From: Planococcus maritimus
GTDB lineage: Bacteria > Bacillota > Bacilli > Bacillales_A > Planococcaceae
Assembly (NCBI RefSeq): GCF_001592825.1
Contig: NZ_LTZG01000001.1
Coordinates: 1,364,001-1,428,000, forward strand
DNA: 64,000 bases
Direction: 5' to 3'
Of the stretch, positions 8,017 to 16,754 are shown in pieces (within the stretch, counting starts at the first letter, position 1; each line of letters starts with the position of its first letter). A program made the position numbers and the translations under genes. Below the pieces are notes generated by a model, which was not told the origin of the DNA, made no database searches, and worked only from the letters and a program-made list of their open reading frames with translations.

Positions 8017-8922
8017 TTACGTTTTTTGTTTGGGCATATCGAGCGGCGCAAAATAATACGAACAGTCAGGCCAGCCCAGTTCCTCGCTGAGGATATCAAA
8101 AGTCGTGCGGAAAAATTCCTGCATCGCCTGAGTCAGGTCGGGTGAAGCTGCTACTTTGTCGAGCATTAAGAAGTATTCACTCAGCGAAGCTTCAAAATAC
8201 GCCTCTTCAGGCTTCAAACGTTCGCTGTCGAGTTCTTTATTGATAAAGGGATACGGCAGCACAAAAAATGCCGGTACATCCACCTTGTCATCGCCAGTCC
8301 AAAATCCGTATTCGATGAAATGCTCATCGAATGCAGCCTTTTCGATGACTTTGTCTTCTGGATACGGCTCTCGGATTCCCGGCAAGACAAGAGAGGATAC
8401 ATCAAAGGTTCCCCAGAACAACGCAGGCTTCATTTTTCTGGCTCTCAGCGGCCCGATAAACTTCAATTGTGCTGCGGCCGCAAAGTGGAACAGTTTGAGT
8501 CCGCGTATCGCCTGCTCCCAGTTAAACGTCAAGGGTGTATCGTCTTCATTGAGATTGGTTTTATACGCCATCTCCTGCGGTTTTGGGTTAATTTCGACGT
8601 GAATGCCTTTTGCTGCCAGCGCTTTGAAAATCTCTTTGAAATAAGTTTTGATTGGCTTAGCTGTCTCGATTAGCACGGCCTGGACGTTTCCTTCGACATT
8701 GATAAAAATGCGGCTTTCGTATATATCCAAGTCGACTTGAAAGGCCTGATCTTCGTAAAACAATAAGCCCGTCGTAAATCCGTTCGGTGTGATGGCGAGT
8801 GTTACATGCCCCCATTGAGGTTCTTGCTGGGCAGTTTCAAGTTTGATCTTGCCGAGAATTTGCGACAGCAAATGCAAAGTGAACTTCGTATCGGCCCATT
8901 CCGAATGCTTAACCACGTCCAT
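8017..8922 (-). CDS. DUF5996 family protein
   Basis: A 301-residue soluble protein matching the DUF5996 pattern: an opening W-x5-TLHLLSQILGKIKL, a central LFHFAAAAQLKFIGP with PALFWGTFDVSSL, then YGFWTGDDKVDVPAFFVLPYPF, and a C-terminal AYFEASLSEYFLMLDKV. The family has no established biochemical function. The ATG start carries a GAGGAGGAG site. It is a single gene with its own terminator. Nothing in the neighbours suggests a role. Confidence 0.8.
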   Translation of the reverse strand: MDVVKHSEWADTKFTLHLLSQILGKIKLETAQQEPQWGHVTLAITPNGFTTGLLFYEDQAFQVDLDIYESRIFINVEGNVQAVLIETAKPIKTYFKEIFKALAAKGIHVEINPKPQEMAYKTNLNEDDTPLTFNWEQAIRGLKLFHFAAAAQLKFIGPLRARKMKPALFWGTFDVSSLVLPGIREPYPEDKVIEKAAFDEHFIEYGFWTGDDKVDVPAFFVLPYPFINKELDSERLKPEEAYFEASLSEYFLMLDKVAASPDLTQAMQEFFRTTFDILSEELGWPDCSYYFAPLDMPKQKT

Positions 8923-9074
8923 ATTGTTCTCCTCCTCTGGATTTGGAATCCATAAGCGGCGGCAGTGTCTCTTACTCCTTTATATTCGACATGCCCCTCG
9001 ACTTTCCTATCGAAATGCTTAAAGACAGCCCCGAAGTCCATTGAGGCGTTTAACGAGCGTGATTCGCCGTGTGA

Positions 9075-9500
9075 TCAATCCAGAGGAAGAGCTTCCCAAC
9101 CGAAATGATGTTGAAAGTCGTTAAAGTCGAGTGAAATTTCGGTTTCCGCATGGAGTGCATTCTCCGGAACCGGCCCCATGAGGATCGTGTACAGTTTGTT
9201 TTTTTCAATATTTACGGGGAACGATAAAGCTCCTGCCGTCTCCACACTTGTGTAATCCGTCACTTCATAAGGAAAAATGAAATAAGAAAACTCGTTTAAG
9301 GTACTAATATCCACCTGTTTCAGCTGCAGTTTATTAGATTTGTCACCTTCTGCCTCAAATGAATAGCTTATATAATGTTGTCCGTTATGTGGAAAAACAC
9401 TTTGCGATATCACCGATATTTCCGTCTCCGCTGTCGCCCGGTATGCGAAAAACCCAATAGCTAAACTGACTGTGATTACTGCTATGGCCCATCTTTTCAA
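9075..9500 (-). CDS. Membrane-anchored or exported protein, unknown
   Basis: About 141 residues, with an N-terminal membrane or signal segment (AIAVITVSLAIGFFAYRATA) and a beta-rich extracytoplasmic remainder. I start it at the TTG at 9500, since GGGGGAGAGG sits just upstream and the hydrophobic segment then begins at residue 4. A more upstream TTG at 9545 has no site. No family recognised. The gene is divergent from the metallophosphoesterase, with about 230 bp between the starts. Confidence 0.55.
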   Translation of the reverse strand: MKRWAIAVITVSLAIGFFAYRATAETEISVISQSVFPHNGQHYISYSFEAEGDKSNKLQLKQVDISTLNEFSYFIFPYEVTDYTSVETAGALSFPVNIEKNKLYTILMGPVPENALHAETEISLDFNDFQHHFGWEALPLD

Positions 9501-9587
9501 CGTTCCTCTCCCCCTTGCATTCCTTGTATTTTCACTAGTAGCCAATAGCGGATGCTACTTTTATTCGACATGTCCTTATCTCATCCT

Positions 9588-9684
9588 GCTACCTGGATAC
9601 AAAGGAGGGTGCGCCAACACTCTGCATAATCCAGGAGTCACAGTTGACTCTTGCCAGGTTTACAGCATTAAGGTGGCGGGTAGC
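9588..9684 (+). promoter_or_regulatory. Possible structured leader RNA upstream of the metallophosphoesterase
   Basis: Several perfect inverted repeats nest here: GCTACC (9588-9593) with GGTAGC (9679-9684), CCTGGAT (9592-9598) with ATCCAGG (9629-9635), and a hairpin GAGTCA-cagt-TGACTC (9635-9650). The outer pair and the second share two bases. They could fold as a multi-branch element. It matches no riboswitch consensus that I know. A TTGACT hexamer lies inside the hairpin, so a DNA operator or promoter is the rival reading. Confidence 0.3.
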
Positions 9685-9727
9685 CATTACTAGTCTAGAT
9701 AAACCGCAAATTTTTTGGAGGTTCAAA

Positions 9728-10627
9728 ATGAAAACCATTAGAAATATAGCCCTTATCCTTATCAGCTTGTTGGTTATTGTCGTTGCATACGGCTTTTTTG
9801 AACCTTACTTGCTTGATGTCACACAAGAAGATGCAGTTGTTCCAAATCTTCCGGAGAAGTGGGAAGGTTCGGAAATCGCAGTGCTAGGAGATTTTCAAAT
9901 CGGCTTGTGGGGCGATAACGCTGACACAGTAGAAGAAGCAGTAGAAGAAATCGTCGAGAGAGATCCCGTCGCGGTTTTAATGCTTGGGGATTTTATTTAT
10001 CATCCCCAAAACGCAACGCAAGAGAAAGTATCTGAAAATATCGAAGTGCTGAAGCCTCTGAAAGATGCGAATATTCCTATGTACACGGTCATGGGAAATC
10101 ATGATTTCGGATTAAAAGAGAAAAACTCAAAACCGCTAAACGAAGCTGCTGAGAGAATGCGCCAAGCATTAAAAGAACTGGGTGTAAAGGTTCTGCACAA
10201 CGAATCCATCATGCTGACTACAGACGACTCGTCTGAGGACACTTCTGGGCTTTATCTTGCAGGTGTCGGTTCCAACTGGATGGATGAGGATGATGCCGCA
10301 AAAGCATTAGAGAGCATTCCTTCTGAAGCAGCGCGGGTTGTCATGATGCACAATCCCAGTTCTTTCGAGAAGTTCCCCGCCGATTCGGCGCCATTTGCAG
10401 TTGCGGGGCATACACACGGTGGACAAATCAGACTTCCCGGCATGCCTGACTGGTCTTGGATGGACTTAACTTCCGAGGAAGAAAAACATACAGATGGCTG
10501 GATCGAAGATTACGGTGCCGCTGGCAATCAGCTATACGTCAACCGCGGAATCGGCATGAGCACAGTACCGATTCGCATCCACGCTAAACCCGAACTGACG
10601 ATGTTTACATTAATTTCTAAGAAATGA
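9728..10627 (+). CDS. Membrane-anchored metallophosphoesterase
   Basis: A 299-residue calcineurin-like phosphoesterase of the YkuE/YkoQ type. An N-terminal membrane helix (residues 8-28) anchors it, with the catalytic domain outside or at the membrane. Motifs are in order: GDFQIG (first metal motif, with Gln where many members have His), MLGDFIYH, VMGNHDFG, VMMHNPSSF, and GHTHGGQIRLPG. Relatives hydrolyse phosphodiesters such as UDP-diacylglucosamine or lipid head groups; the substrate here is unknown. The ATG at 9728 follows TTTGGAGG at good spacing; upstream in-frame starts lack a site. A terminator hairpin follows at 10644. Confidence 0.88.
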   Translation: MKTIRNIALILISLLVIVVAYGFFEPYLLDVTQEDAVVPNLPEKWEGSEIAVLGDFQIGLWGDNADTVEEAVEEIVERDPVAVLMLGDFIYHPQNATQEKVSENIEVLKPLKDANIPMYTVMGNHDFGLKEKNSKPLNEAAERMRQALKELGVKVLHNESIMLTTDDSSEDTSGLYLAGVGSNWMDEDDAAKALESIPSEAARVVMMHNPSSFEKFPADSAPFAVAGHTHGGQIRLPGMPDWSWMDLTSEEEKHTDGWIEDYGAAGNQLYVNRGIGMSTVPIRIHAKPELTMFTLISKK

Positions 10628-10643
10628 CTCAAACTATTAACCG

Positions 10644-10692
10644 AAAAAGTGTTGTCCTTCCTGTGTTTTTCGGGAAGAACAGCGCTTTTTTC
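10644..10692 (+). terminator. Terminator of the metallophosphoesterase gene
   Basis: An 18-bp imperfect stem (AAAAAGTGTTGT...CTTCC with GGAAGAACAGCGCTTTTT) followed by a T run just after the stop codon. Confidence 0.75.
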
Positions 10693-10708
10693 TTGTTTTT
10701 GAACACAA

Positions 10709-10739
10709 AAAAAGCTGAGCCCTTGAAGCATCAGCTTTT
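10709..10739 (-). terminator. Terminator at the end of the oligopeptidase transcript
   Basis: AAAAAGCTGA and TCAGCTTTT arms with an 11-nt loop. On the minus strand it ends in a T run, 23 bp after the 28-residue ORF. Confidence 0.7.
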
Positions 10740-10761
10740 CTGATTACCGCTTTGTAATGAT

Positions 10762-10848
10762 TTACTGTTTTGCCCAATAAATCTCACAATCTTTTTCTAA
10801 CACTTTTTCAGGAACGATTGCTAAACGTTTTGTTTCTAATGTCTTCAT
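10762..10848 (-). CDS. 28-residue ORF overlapping the oligopeptidase stop (ATGA)
   Basis: A 28-codon frame starting MKTLETKRLAIVPEKVL and ending IYWAKQ. Its ATG overlaps the TGA stop of the upstream oligoendopeptidase, the arrangement used for translational coupling, and a terminator follows. The opening ETKRLAIVP resembles the first strand of RimJ-type GNAT proteins, so it may be the stub of a truncated acetyltransferase. A genuine small protein is also possible. Confidence 0.4.
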   Translation of the reverse strand: MKTLETKRLAIVPEKVLEKDCEIYWAKQ

Positions 10849-12668
10849 GATTGTTTTTTGGCATCCGCTGCAAGGTGCTTTTCAGTCAACTCCAAATACT
10901 CTTCAATGGCCGATGTCAGCGATTTCTGTGCATCTCGCCAGAATGCTATTTGCGTGATGTCCGCCCCCAAATAATGCTCGCCCAATTGCTCGACAGTCAT
11001 TTTTCCGGAATCGCGCAATAATGCATCATAGCGCTCCGGGAATCCCTCGGGCTGCTTTCTCGCCTGTTCGTAGACGCCATTGCTAAATAAATAGCCGATC
11101 GTGTACGGAATGTTGTAGAACGCTTTTTCAGCATCGTAAAAATGTCCGATGAACATCCATTTGTGAAGCGCCAACTCCTCCACCAACCCGCCGTAAATGT
11201 CAGTTTCCACTTCTGCGATCAAGGTTTTGATTTGCTCTGCCGACAGCATGCCACTTGCCCGCTGGCCGTAAAATTGTTGTTCAAAGCGGAACATATTCGG
11301 CACACTCACGACATACTTCAAGCCGTCCCGGATTTTCGTTTCGAGCATGGCGAGCAGTTCGCTTTCGTCTTGCGTCTGGTCGATGACGGCATCCAGCACC
11401 AGATTCTCCATAAACGTAGAAGCCGTTTCTGCCACACTTACACCTTTTTGTTGTGCGAGCGCTGGTTCGTCATGAAGAATATAGTTATGGTAAGCGTGTC
11501 CCAGTTCGTGCGCCAATGTGATCAAATCCTGATAAGTATCACGATACGTCAGGAAGATCCGGCTTTCTTTCGCCAATGGCATTGACGCACAAAATCCACC
11601 TTCTGCTTTGCCTGGCCGGTTTTCAGCTTCAATCCAGTCTTGTTCAAAAGCGTGGTCAGCGAAATTTCCGAGCTTGTCGCTAAACTGATGGAATTGCTCG
11701 CTGATGACCGTTTTCGCCGCTGCAAAATCCACTTTTTCGGAAAGCGAGAAAACCGGCGCCTCCAAATCAGACCAGTTGGCATGTGCCACTCCAGCCAATT
11801 TCAATTTCCGTTCAATATAGGCTCTGTATAAGTCTTTATTGCCATCGATAGCCGTGAGCATCGCATCAATCGACGCTTCCTGGATCCGGTTGTGCTCGAG
11901 CATTTCTTTTAATTTATTGTCCCAACCCCGCTGTTGGTAGATCGCCAACCGGGATCCGGCCACACGGTTCAAAATGGCCGCAACAGTATCAGCGTGCACG
12001 TCGCAGGCCTCATCAATGGCTCTAACTGCCTGAAGTCGGCTTTCGCGGTCTTTGCCGTTGACCGCTTCATTCAAAGCCTGGCCGATCGATACTTCCTGCA
12101 GTTGCCCGTCCACTTCGATTGAAACCCTCAATTTCGTCAAAATCAATTCGTGTTGCTGTTCCCAGCCAGCTATGCCATTAACGGACAACGCACTGATCAT
12201 TCGCTCTAGTTCAACCGGCAAGCGGTCTTTGACCATCTGCCTTCTTTCATTTAAATAAAAAGACATTGCCTGTATGCGGCCGTTAGCGATAAACGCCTGC
12301 CACTCCGCATCTGGAAATTCAGCAAAGGCTTGGTCTAATTCAATCTGCAATGAAGAGAGTTTCGCTTTTAACACCATGCTTTCGTCCATCAAGGCAATCG
12401 CTTCCTGATCTTTTACGTCTTCTGCATATGCGCAGATGGCGAAATCATCGAGTTGTTCCCAGCCGAGCAACGCGAATTGAAATTGGCCAATGACCTCAAG
12501 CAAGGCATTGGTGTCACGCTCTCCCTCATTTCGGTAGCTTAGCAATTGCCCAGCCGCTTGTTCGAGTGTATGACGCAACTCGTCCATGAAGATTTTCAAT
12601 TCCGCTGATTGGCTCGTTCCATCATACAAAGAAGTTAAATTCCACGTTTGTGCAGTTGTTTGTTCCAC
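10845..12668 (-). CDS. M3 family oligoendopeptidase (PepF/YusX-like)
   Basis: A 607-residue cytoplasmic zinc metallopeptidase of family M3B. The signature HELGHAYHN (HExxH, around residue 390) gives two zinc ligands and the catalytic Glu. The downstream ETASTFMENLVLD supplies the third ligand. The N-terminal 350 residues are helical, as in PepF. The length is close to B. subtilis YusX. It degrades short peptides, for nutrition or signal turnover. The start is a GTG preceded by AAAGGGGA. The 28-residue ORF is coupled to its stop codon. Confidence 0.9.
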   Translation of the reverse strand: MEQTTAQTWNLTSLYDGTSQSAELKIFMDELRHTLEQAAGQLLSYRNEGERDTNALLEVIGQFQFALLGWEQLDDFAICAYAEDVKDQEAIALMDESMVLKAKLSSLQIELDQAFAEFPDAEWQAFIANGRIQAMSFYLNERRQMVKDRLPVELERMISALSVNGIAGWEQQHELILTKLRVSIEVDGQLQEVSIGQALNEAVNGKDRESRLQAVRAIDEACDVHADTVAAILNRVAGSRLAIYQQRGWDNKLKEMLEHNRIQEASIDAMLTAIDGNKDLYRAYIERKLKLAGVAHANWSDLEAPVFSLSEKVDFAAAKTVISEQFHQFSDKLGNFADHAFEQDWIEAENRPGKAEGGFCASMPLAKESRIFLTYRDTYQDLITLAHELGHAYHNYILHDEPALAQQKGVSVAETASTFMENLVLDAVIDQTQDESELLAMLETKIRDGLKYVVSVPNMFRFEQQFYGQRASGMLSAEQIKTLIAEVETDIYGGLVEELALHKWMFIGHFYDAEKAFYNIPYTIGYLFSNGVYEQARKQPEGFPERYDALLRDSGKMTVEQLGEHYLGADITQIAFWRDAQKSLTSAIEEYLELTEKHLAADAKKQS

Positions 12669-12784
12669 AAAAAATCCCCTTTTTGTCTACGGCAGTGTCC
12701 AACTGCCTTATTCACTCACCTCTATATCCATTCTTCTTTTTCCTTAAAATTCCTTTTTTAAAAAATCGATCTAAGCTGCCGAAA

Positions 12785-13606
12785 CTACCTTGGCTCGTTG
12801 CCGGGGCGCGTGGATTCGCTTTCGACTTCAATCATCCAGGATAGGATCGTGGTACTGTCACGAACATTTTTGTCTTTGATTTCGCTCAGCAGCGCTTCAA
12901 CGCCTTGTGTGCTGGACCCCGTCTTGAAACGTTTGGCCATTTCCAGCGGATCGGAAAAAGCGGTGTTCGGGCATTCGACAAGTCCGTCCGTCGTCAGCAA
13001 GATGCGGTTGGTGCCTTTTCGCAATTCCTTCGTGCCTGTGCTATAGCAAGGCACCGGCAATTCGAAAGTGTTTACTTTGCCAATCCACTCGTAAAAGCTG
13101 CGGTGGTTTTGCTGCGTCTCGCCGAGTGCTTCCAGCTCAGGGTGAAACACATACAATAGGCAGTCTCCAATCGACAACCACCAGAGGAATTTACCTTTTC
13201 GCACTGTGCACAAGACGGCGGTTTCGCCTTGCACTTCTTGGCATGCCGCTTTAAAGTGTTCGCTGTCAAAGCTCGCCAGCAAGATTTCCGATAGCTGGCT
13301 GAATGCTTGTTTTACCGGCAAGTTCAAAGCTTCATTTATCGAAGGTTCCAAACGGTTGATTTCCGCTATAACGAGCTCCGCGCTTTCGGCCGTTTGATGG
13401 GCATCCAATAAGACGGTAAATTCCCAGTCTTCCTTCGCGTTCACCCAAACCAGACAGCCGTCTTCATTTTTCGTTTGCCCTGCTGTTGAATTGCCCCCAA
13501 ACCGCCCGATCGTCACAGGGCCGATTTGTTGAATATCTGGCTGGTCGACAAAAGATTGTTCGCTGCCAACCCAGCGGAAATGCGTTTCCTCTCTTCGATT
13601 TTTCAT
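12785..13606 (-). CDS. PP2C-like serine/threonine phosphatase
   Basis: A 273-residue protein with the PP2C (PPM) motifs: TKNEDGCLVW, then LLDAHQT where most members read DGHGG, then WLSIGDCLLYV, LLTTDGLVE and a C-terminal RDSTTILSW. The metal-binding Asp residues of the NEDG, LLDA and TTDG motifs are retained, so it may be active, although the glycine loop is changed. The start at 13606 follows GGAGGAGAG; an earlier ATG at 13684 lacks a site. No partner kinase, anti-sigma or STAS gene lies next to it, so the target is unknown. Confidence 0.75.
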   Translation of the reverse strand: MKNRREETHFRWVGSEQSFVDQPDIQQIGPVTIGRFGGNSTAGQTKNEDGCLVWVNAKEDWEFTVLLDAHQTAESAELVIAEINRLEPSINEALNLPVKQAFSQLSEILLASFDSEHFKAACQEVQGETAVLCTVRKGKFLWWLSIGDCLLYVFHPELEALGETQQNHRSFYEWIGKVNTFELPVPCYSTGTKELRKGTNRILLTTDGLVECPNTAFSDPLEMAKRFKTGSSTQGVEALLSEIKDKNVRDSTTILSWMIEVESESTRPGNEPR

Positions 13607-13683
13607 ATGTATCGCTCTCCTCCCGCTAACTGAAACGCCAAATAACTTTTGTTCAGTATACGGCAAGCATCTAGTTATCTGCA

Positions 13684-13712
13684 CAAAAAAAGAAGACCTG
13701 CTTGTGCAGATC
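13684..13712 (-). terminator. Terminator of the ABC exporter operon
   Basis: On the minus strand GATCTGC-acaa-GCAGGTC (one G-T pair) is followed by TTCTTTTTTT, 19 bp after the permease stop. The same bases also form a wider inverted repeat (13677-13686 with 13702-13711). Confidence 0.75.
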
Positions 13713-13730
13713 CTCCGATTAAGCTCGAGC

Positions 13731-14573
13731 TTACTCTTTTCTCCGGTATAGATACATGGTCAGCGGCGCGAAAATTACCACAAAAATCGCGGATACAACA
13801 ACGACCCAACCGACCTGTTCCCACGTGCCGTTGCCGTGCATCAAGCCGCGCACCGCTGTAGCGAGAATGGAGATCGGATTGATGTTGACGAAGCCTTGCA
13901 GCCAAGACGGCAAAGTCGACGGATCAACGAAGACATTGCTGACAAAAGTCAGCGGAAACACCACCAAAAAACTGACCATCATCAAAGACTTTTCCGAACG
14001 CATGATGATGCCCGCGGCTGTCCAAATCCAAGAGAAGCTAAACGAAAACAATAAAATGACCAACACTGCACCCACAACACCGAGCGCGCCGCCTTCTGGG
14101 CGAAATCCGAGGATCAGCCCAAGGCCAATCATAATCGCGGATGCCAGCGAGTAGCGAATGACATCGACAAGCAAAGCCCCAATCAAAGCGGAAGGCAGCC
14201 AAATCGGCAAGGTGCGAAAGCGGTCGAAGATGCCTTTTCGGATATCGTTATTCAAATCGATGCCGGTGTACATCGTAATTTGCGAGACCGTCATGACCAA
14301 AATACCCGGCAAAAGAAACTGCAAATATTCACCGGTAGACCCGGCGATTGCGCCGCCAAATAGATAAGTGAACATCAATAAAAAAATAATCGGAAACACC
14401 GTAACGTCAAACATCTGCTCCGGCACGTGCTTGATCCTAAGCAGCGCTCGGTGGGCAAAGGCCATCGTCGACGCCATCGCGCTCGGCGGATCCGGCCGTT
14501 TGCCGCCCGCAACGGCCTTTAATGGGTGCACTTCTTGATACTCCGTATGGTCTTGATCGATCTGCACGCTCAT
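13731..14573 (-). CDS. ABC-2 type exporter permease (DrrB-like)
   Basis: A 280-residue ABC-2 membrane protein with six predicted helices, starting near residue 55 after a cytoplasmic tail. It carries the DrrB/NodJ-type [19 protein letters not shown] region and [21 protein letters not shown] before the last loop. It pairs with the ATPase whose stop overlaps its start (ATGA). The pair resembles daunorubicin-resistance DrrAB exporters and should pump a drug or lipid-like compound out of the cell. The substrate is not deducible. Confidence 0.88.
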   Translation of the reverse strand: MSVQIDQDHTEYQEVHPLKAVAGGKRPDPPSAMASTMAFAHRALLRIKHVPEQMFDVTVFPIIFLLMFTYLFGGAIAGSTGEYLQFLLPGILVMTVSQITMYTGIDLNNDIRKGIFDRFRTLPIWLPSALIGALLVDVIRYSLASAIMIGLGLILGFRPEGGALGVVGAVLVILLFSFSFSWIWTAAGIIMRSEKSLMMVSFLVVFPLTFVSNVFVDPSTLPSWLQGFVNINPISILATAVRGLMHGNGTWEQVGWVVVVSAIFVVIFAPLTMYLYRRKE

Positions 14574-15562
14574 GAGTGTTCCTCCTCAGTCGGTTGATCG
14601 CTGGCGGATTGTCCGGTCAATGTCAAAAATACTTCATCCAAGCTTGGCCGTCCGAGCGCAAAATCGCTGATGCCAATTTTTTCTTTGCCTAGTTCCCCAA
14701 GCGCTTCTGCCACGATGGAAGAATCTTTCGCCTGGGCGCTCAAGGTCACGCCGTCGGTAGAGACATGAACCGCCGCACCGAGTTTTTGCTCAATAATGGA
14801 TGCCGCTTTAGACTGGTCCGTCGCCTCCAGCAGCTGCACAGTCAATGTGCCTGTCCCGACCGATGCTTTTAATTCGCTGCTCGTGCCTTCTGCGATGATT
14901 TTCCCATGGTTGATGACCGCAATCCGGTCCGCTAACTGGTCTGCTTCCTCCAAATTCTGAGTCGTCAACAGTACCGTCGTCCCTGTCCCCACGAGCGCGC
15001 GTACAATCTCCCATACCTGGTTGCGGCTTCTTGGATCCAGTCCCGTTGTCGGTTCATCAAGAAACAGCAAGTCCGGCGTGACGACGATGCTTGCGGCAAT
15101 ATCAATGCGTCGCCTCATGCCGCCTGAATACTTTTTCACTTGGCGTTTTGCTGCTTGTTCCAAGCCGAATGCCAATAGCAATTCCGATGCCCGCTGCTTT
15201 GCTTCTTTGGTCGTATAGCCCATGAGTCTAGATATCAGTACCAAATTCTCAATACCGGTCAGATCTTCGTCGATCGAGGCATACTGGCCGGTCAAACTAA
15301 TACGGCTTTTGATCGCAGCACTTTCTGTTTTCAAATCATGGCCAAAAATTGAGGCACTTCCATCGTCCGGCTGAATCAAGGTCGACAGCATGCGGATCGT
15401 CGTTGTTTTCCCCGCTCCGTTTGGCCCGAGAAAGCCGTACACCGTGCCTCTTGGAATCACCAAATCCACGCCATCTACCGCCCGTTCTTTGCCGTACACT
15501 TTCACCAGTCCTGTCGCTTCTACAGCTAAGCCGTTCGCCTGCTCCCATTTTCTTGTTTCCAT
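14570..15562 (-). CDS. ABC exporter ATP-binding protein (DrrA-like)
   Basis: A 330-residue ATPase with Walker [10 protein letters not shown], signature [12 protein letters not shown], Walker [13 protein letters not shown], and the C-terminal DUF4162-like extension seen in DrrA proteins ([14 protein letters not shown]). It powers the adjacent permease. The ATG at 15562 is chosen for the AAGGTGAG site; an upstream ATG at 15595 has none. A promoter with a LexA-like box lies about 90 bp upstream, which may make the exporter responsive to DNA damage. The fabH terminator separates it from the upstream gene. Confidence 0.9.
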   Translation of the reverse strand: METRKWEQANGLAVEATGLVKVYGKERAVDGVDLVIPRGTVYGFLGPNGAGKTTTIRMLSTLIQPDDGSASIFGHDLKTESAAIKSRISLTGQYASIDEDLTGIENLVLISRLMGYTTKEAKQRASELLLAFGLEQAAKRQVKKYSGGMRRRIDIAASIVVTPDLLFLDEPTTGLDPRSRNQVWEIVRALVGTGTTVLLTTQNLEEADQLADRIAVINHGKIIAEGTSSELKASVGTGTLTVQLLEATDQSKAASIIEQKLGAAVHVSTDGVTLSAQAKDSSIVAEALGELGKEKIGISDFALGRPSLDEVFLTLTGQSASDQPTEEEHS

Positions 15563-15649
15563 GCTCCTCACCTTTTCTTTGAAGGATACATTCATGTAAC
15601 GATGGCTTTATTATAAACTAATTAACTGAATATTCACTCTTATAATTCT

Positions 15650-15668
15650 ATTATAGAACAAACGTTCT
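15650..15668 (-). promoter_or_regulatory. Exporter promoter -10 with overlapping LexA-like box
   Basis: On the minus strand TATAAT (15655-15650) abuts AGAACGTTTGTTCT (15668-15655). The core GAAC-N4-GTTC is intact, and 12 of 14 bases fit the B. subtilis DinR/LexA consensus CGAACRNRYGTTYC as I recall it. The box lies on the core promoter, where a repressor would act. A weak TGGATT stands 17 bp upstream as -35. Confidence 0.45.
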
Positions 15669-15701
15669 TATTAATCCACTATTATTTTTGCCCAATAGAA
15701 A

Positions 15702-15725
15702 AACTCCTGCAAAAAAGCAGGAGTT
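15702..15725 (-). terminator. Terminator of fabH
   Basis: Perfect 9-bp stem (AACTCCTGC / GCAGGAGTT) with an AAAAAA loop, 15 bp after the fabH stop; on the minus strand it is followed by TTTCTATTGGG. Confidence 0.65.
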
Positions 15726-15739
15726 CAACTCTATCACTA

Positions 15740-16723
15740 TTAAATCGACCATTTCACCAGCATACCAGCGTGTGTCAAACCGCCGCCAAATCCATACAGC
15801 AGCAATTGGTCGCCTGCTTTGATGCGGCCGTCTTTCACCCCTTGTGCAAGCGACAAGGGAATTGAGCCAGCAGAGGTGTTGCCGTAATATTCGAGTGAAT
15901 AGATGGTGTTATCGAGCGATAAGCCGCTTCTCGTGCAAATCGATTCGATGATTCGCAAATTGGCGCTATGCGGCACGAACCAGTCCACTTCGCCAGGCGT
16001 TACGCCAGCTTTGTCCATCAAGGCATTGACTCCTTTTGGCACCGTGTTGACCGCCCATTTATACACTTCACGGCCATTTTGCCAAACGACGTTGCGGGCA
16101 GTCAACTCTTCGCCGAACATCTCGCCGGCCAAGTCTGTGCAATACAGGTTATTCGCCAAAGCGCCGTTTGTTCCCATATGTGATTCGATAAAGCTCGGAT
16201 TGTCTGCGTCGTGTTCGACCAGCACTGCCCCGCCGCCGTCACCGAATAAGATGCACGTCGAGCGGTCGGTATAATCGAGGATCTTCGAGAACGTTTCCGC
16301 GCCGATCACCAAAATTTTCTTGTGCAATCCGGAGGTGATCAAGCCGTTCGCCACCTGCAGCCCGTAAGAAAACCCTGCACAAGCCGCATTCAAATCGATC
16401 GCTCCTGCGTTCGGGATGTTCAGTTTCGCCTGGACCATTGCGGCCACGCTTGGTGTCTTGAAATCGGGCGTCATGGTGCAGGCAATGATCATGTCGACAT
16501 CCTCATAGGTTTTTTCATAGCGTTGTGCCAAATCTTGTACCGCTTTCACACCTATATCACTCGTAAATTCGTGTTCTCCCGCAATGCGGCGCTCTCGGAT
16601 GCCGGTGCGCTGGAGAATCCACTCATCATTTGTATCAACCAATTGTTCCAGGTCCAAGTTCGTCAGCCTCTTCTCGGGTACATACGATCCGATGGCCGTG
16701 ATTCGTGCTGCTGATTTGCTCAT
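15740..16723 (-). CDS. fabH: Beta-ketoacyl-ACP synthase III (FabH, probably FabHB type)
   Basis: A 327-residue FabH that condenses acyl-CoA primers with malonyl-ACP to start fatty acid synthesis. The catalytic triad is visible: Cys in AACAGF (near residue 113), His in VPHSANLR (near 249) and Asn in YYGNTSAGS (near 279). The GFGGGLTHAG C-terminal motif is also present. It is a lone gene rather than part of a fab cluster, like B. subtilis fabHB (yhfB). Two overlapping FapR-like operators sit on its promoter, so it is probably repressed by FapR and induced by malonyl-CoA. In this group such enzymes prime branched chains. Confidence 0.93.
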   Translation of the reverse strand: MSKSAARITAIGSYVPEKRLTNLDLEQLVDTNDEWILQRTGIRERRIAGEHEFTSDIGVKAVQDLAQRYEKTYEDVDMIIACTMTPDFKTPSVAAMVQAKLNIPNAGAIDLNAACAGFSYGLQVANGLITSGLHKKILVIGAETFSKILDYTDRSTCILFGDGGGAVLVEHDADNPSFIESHMGTNGALANNLYCTDLAGEMFGEELTARNVVWQNGREVYKWAVNTVPKGVNALMDKAGVTPGEVDWFVPHSANLRIIESICTRSGLSLDNTIYSLEYYGNTSAGSIPLSLAQGVKDGRIKAGDQLLLYGFGGGLTHAGMLVKWSI

Positions 16724-16754
16724 TCATACACCCCTTTAACTTACTCACCTCATT

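Noticed and set aside
8802..9041. A minus-strand frame of 79 codons upstream of the DUF5996 gene
   Set aside because: It has no ribosome site and overlaps the DUF5996 start in another frame; its translation shows no family features.
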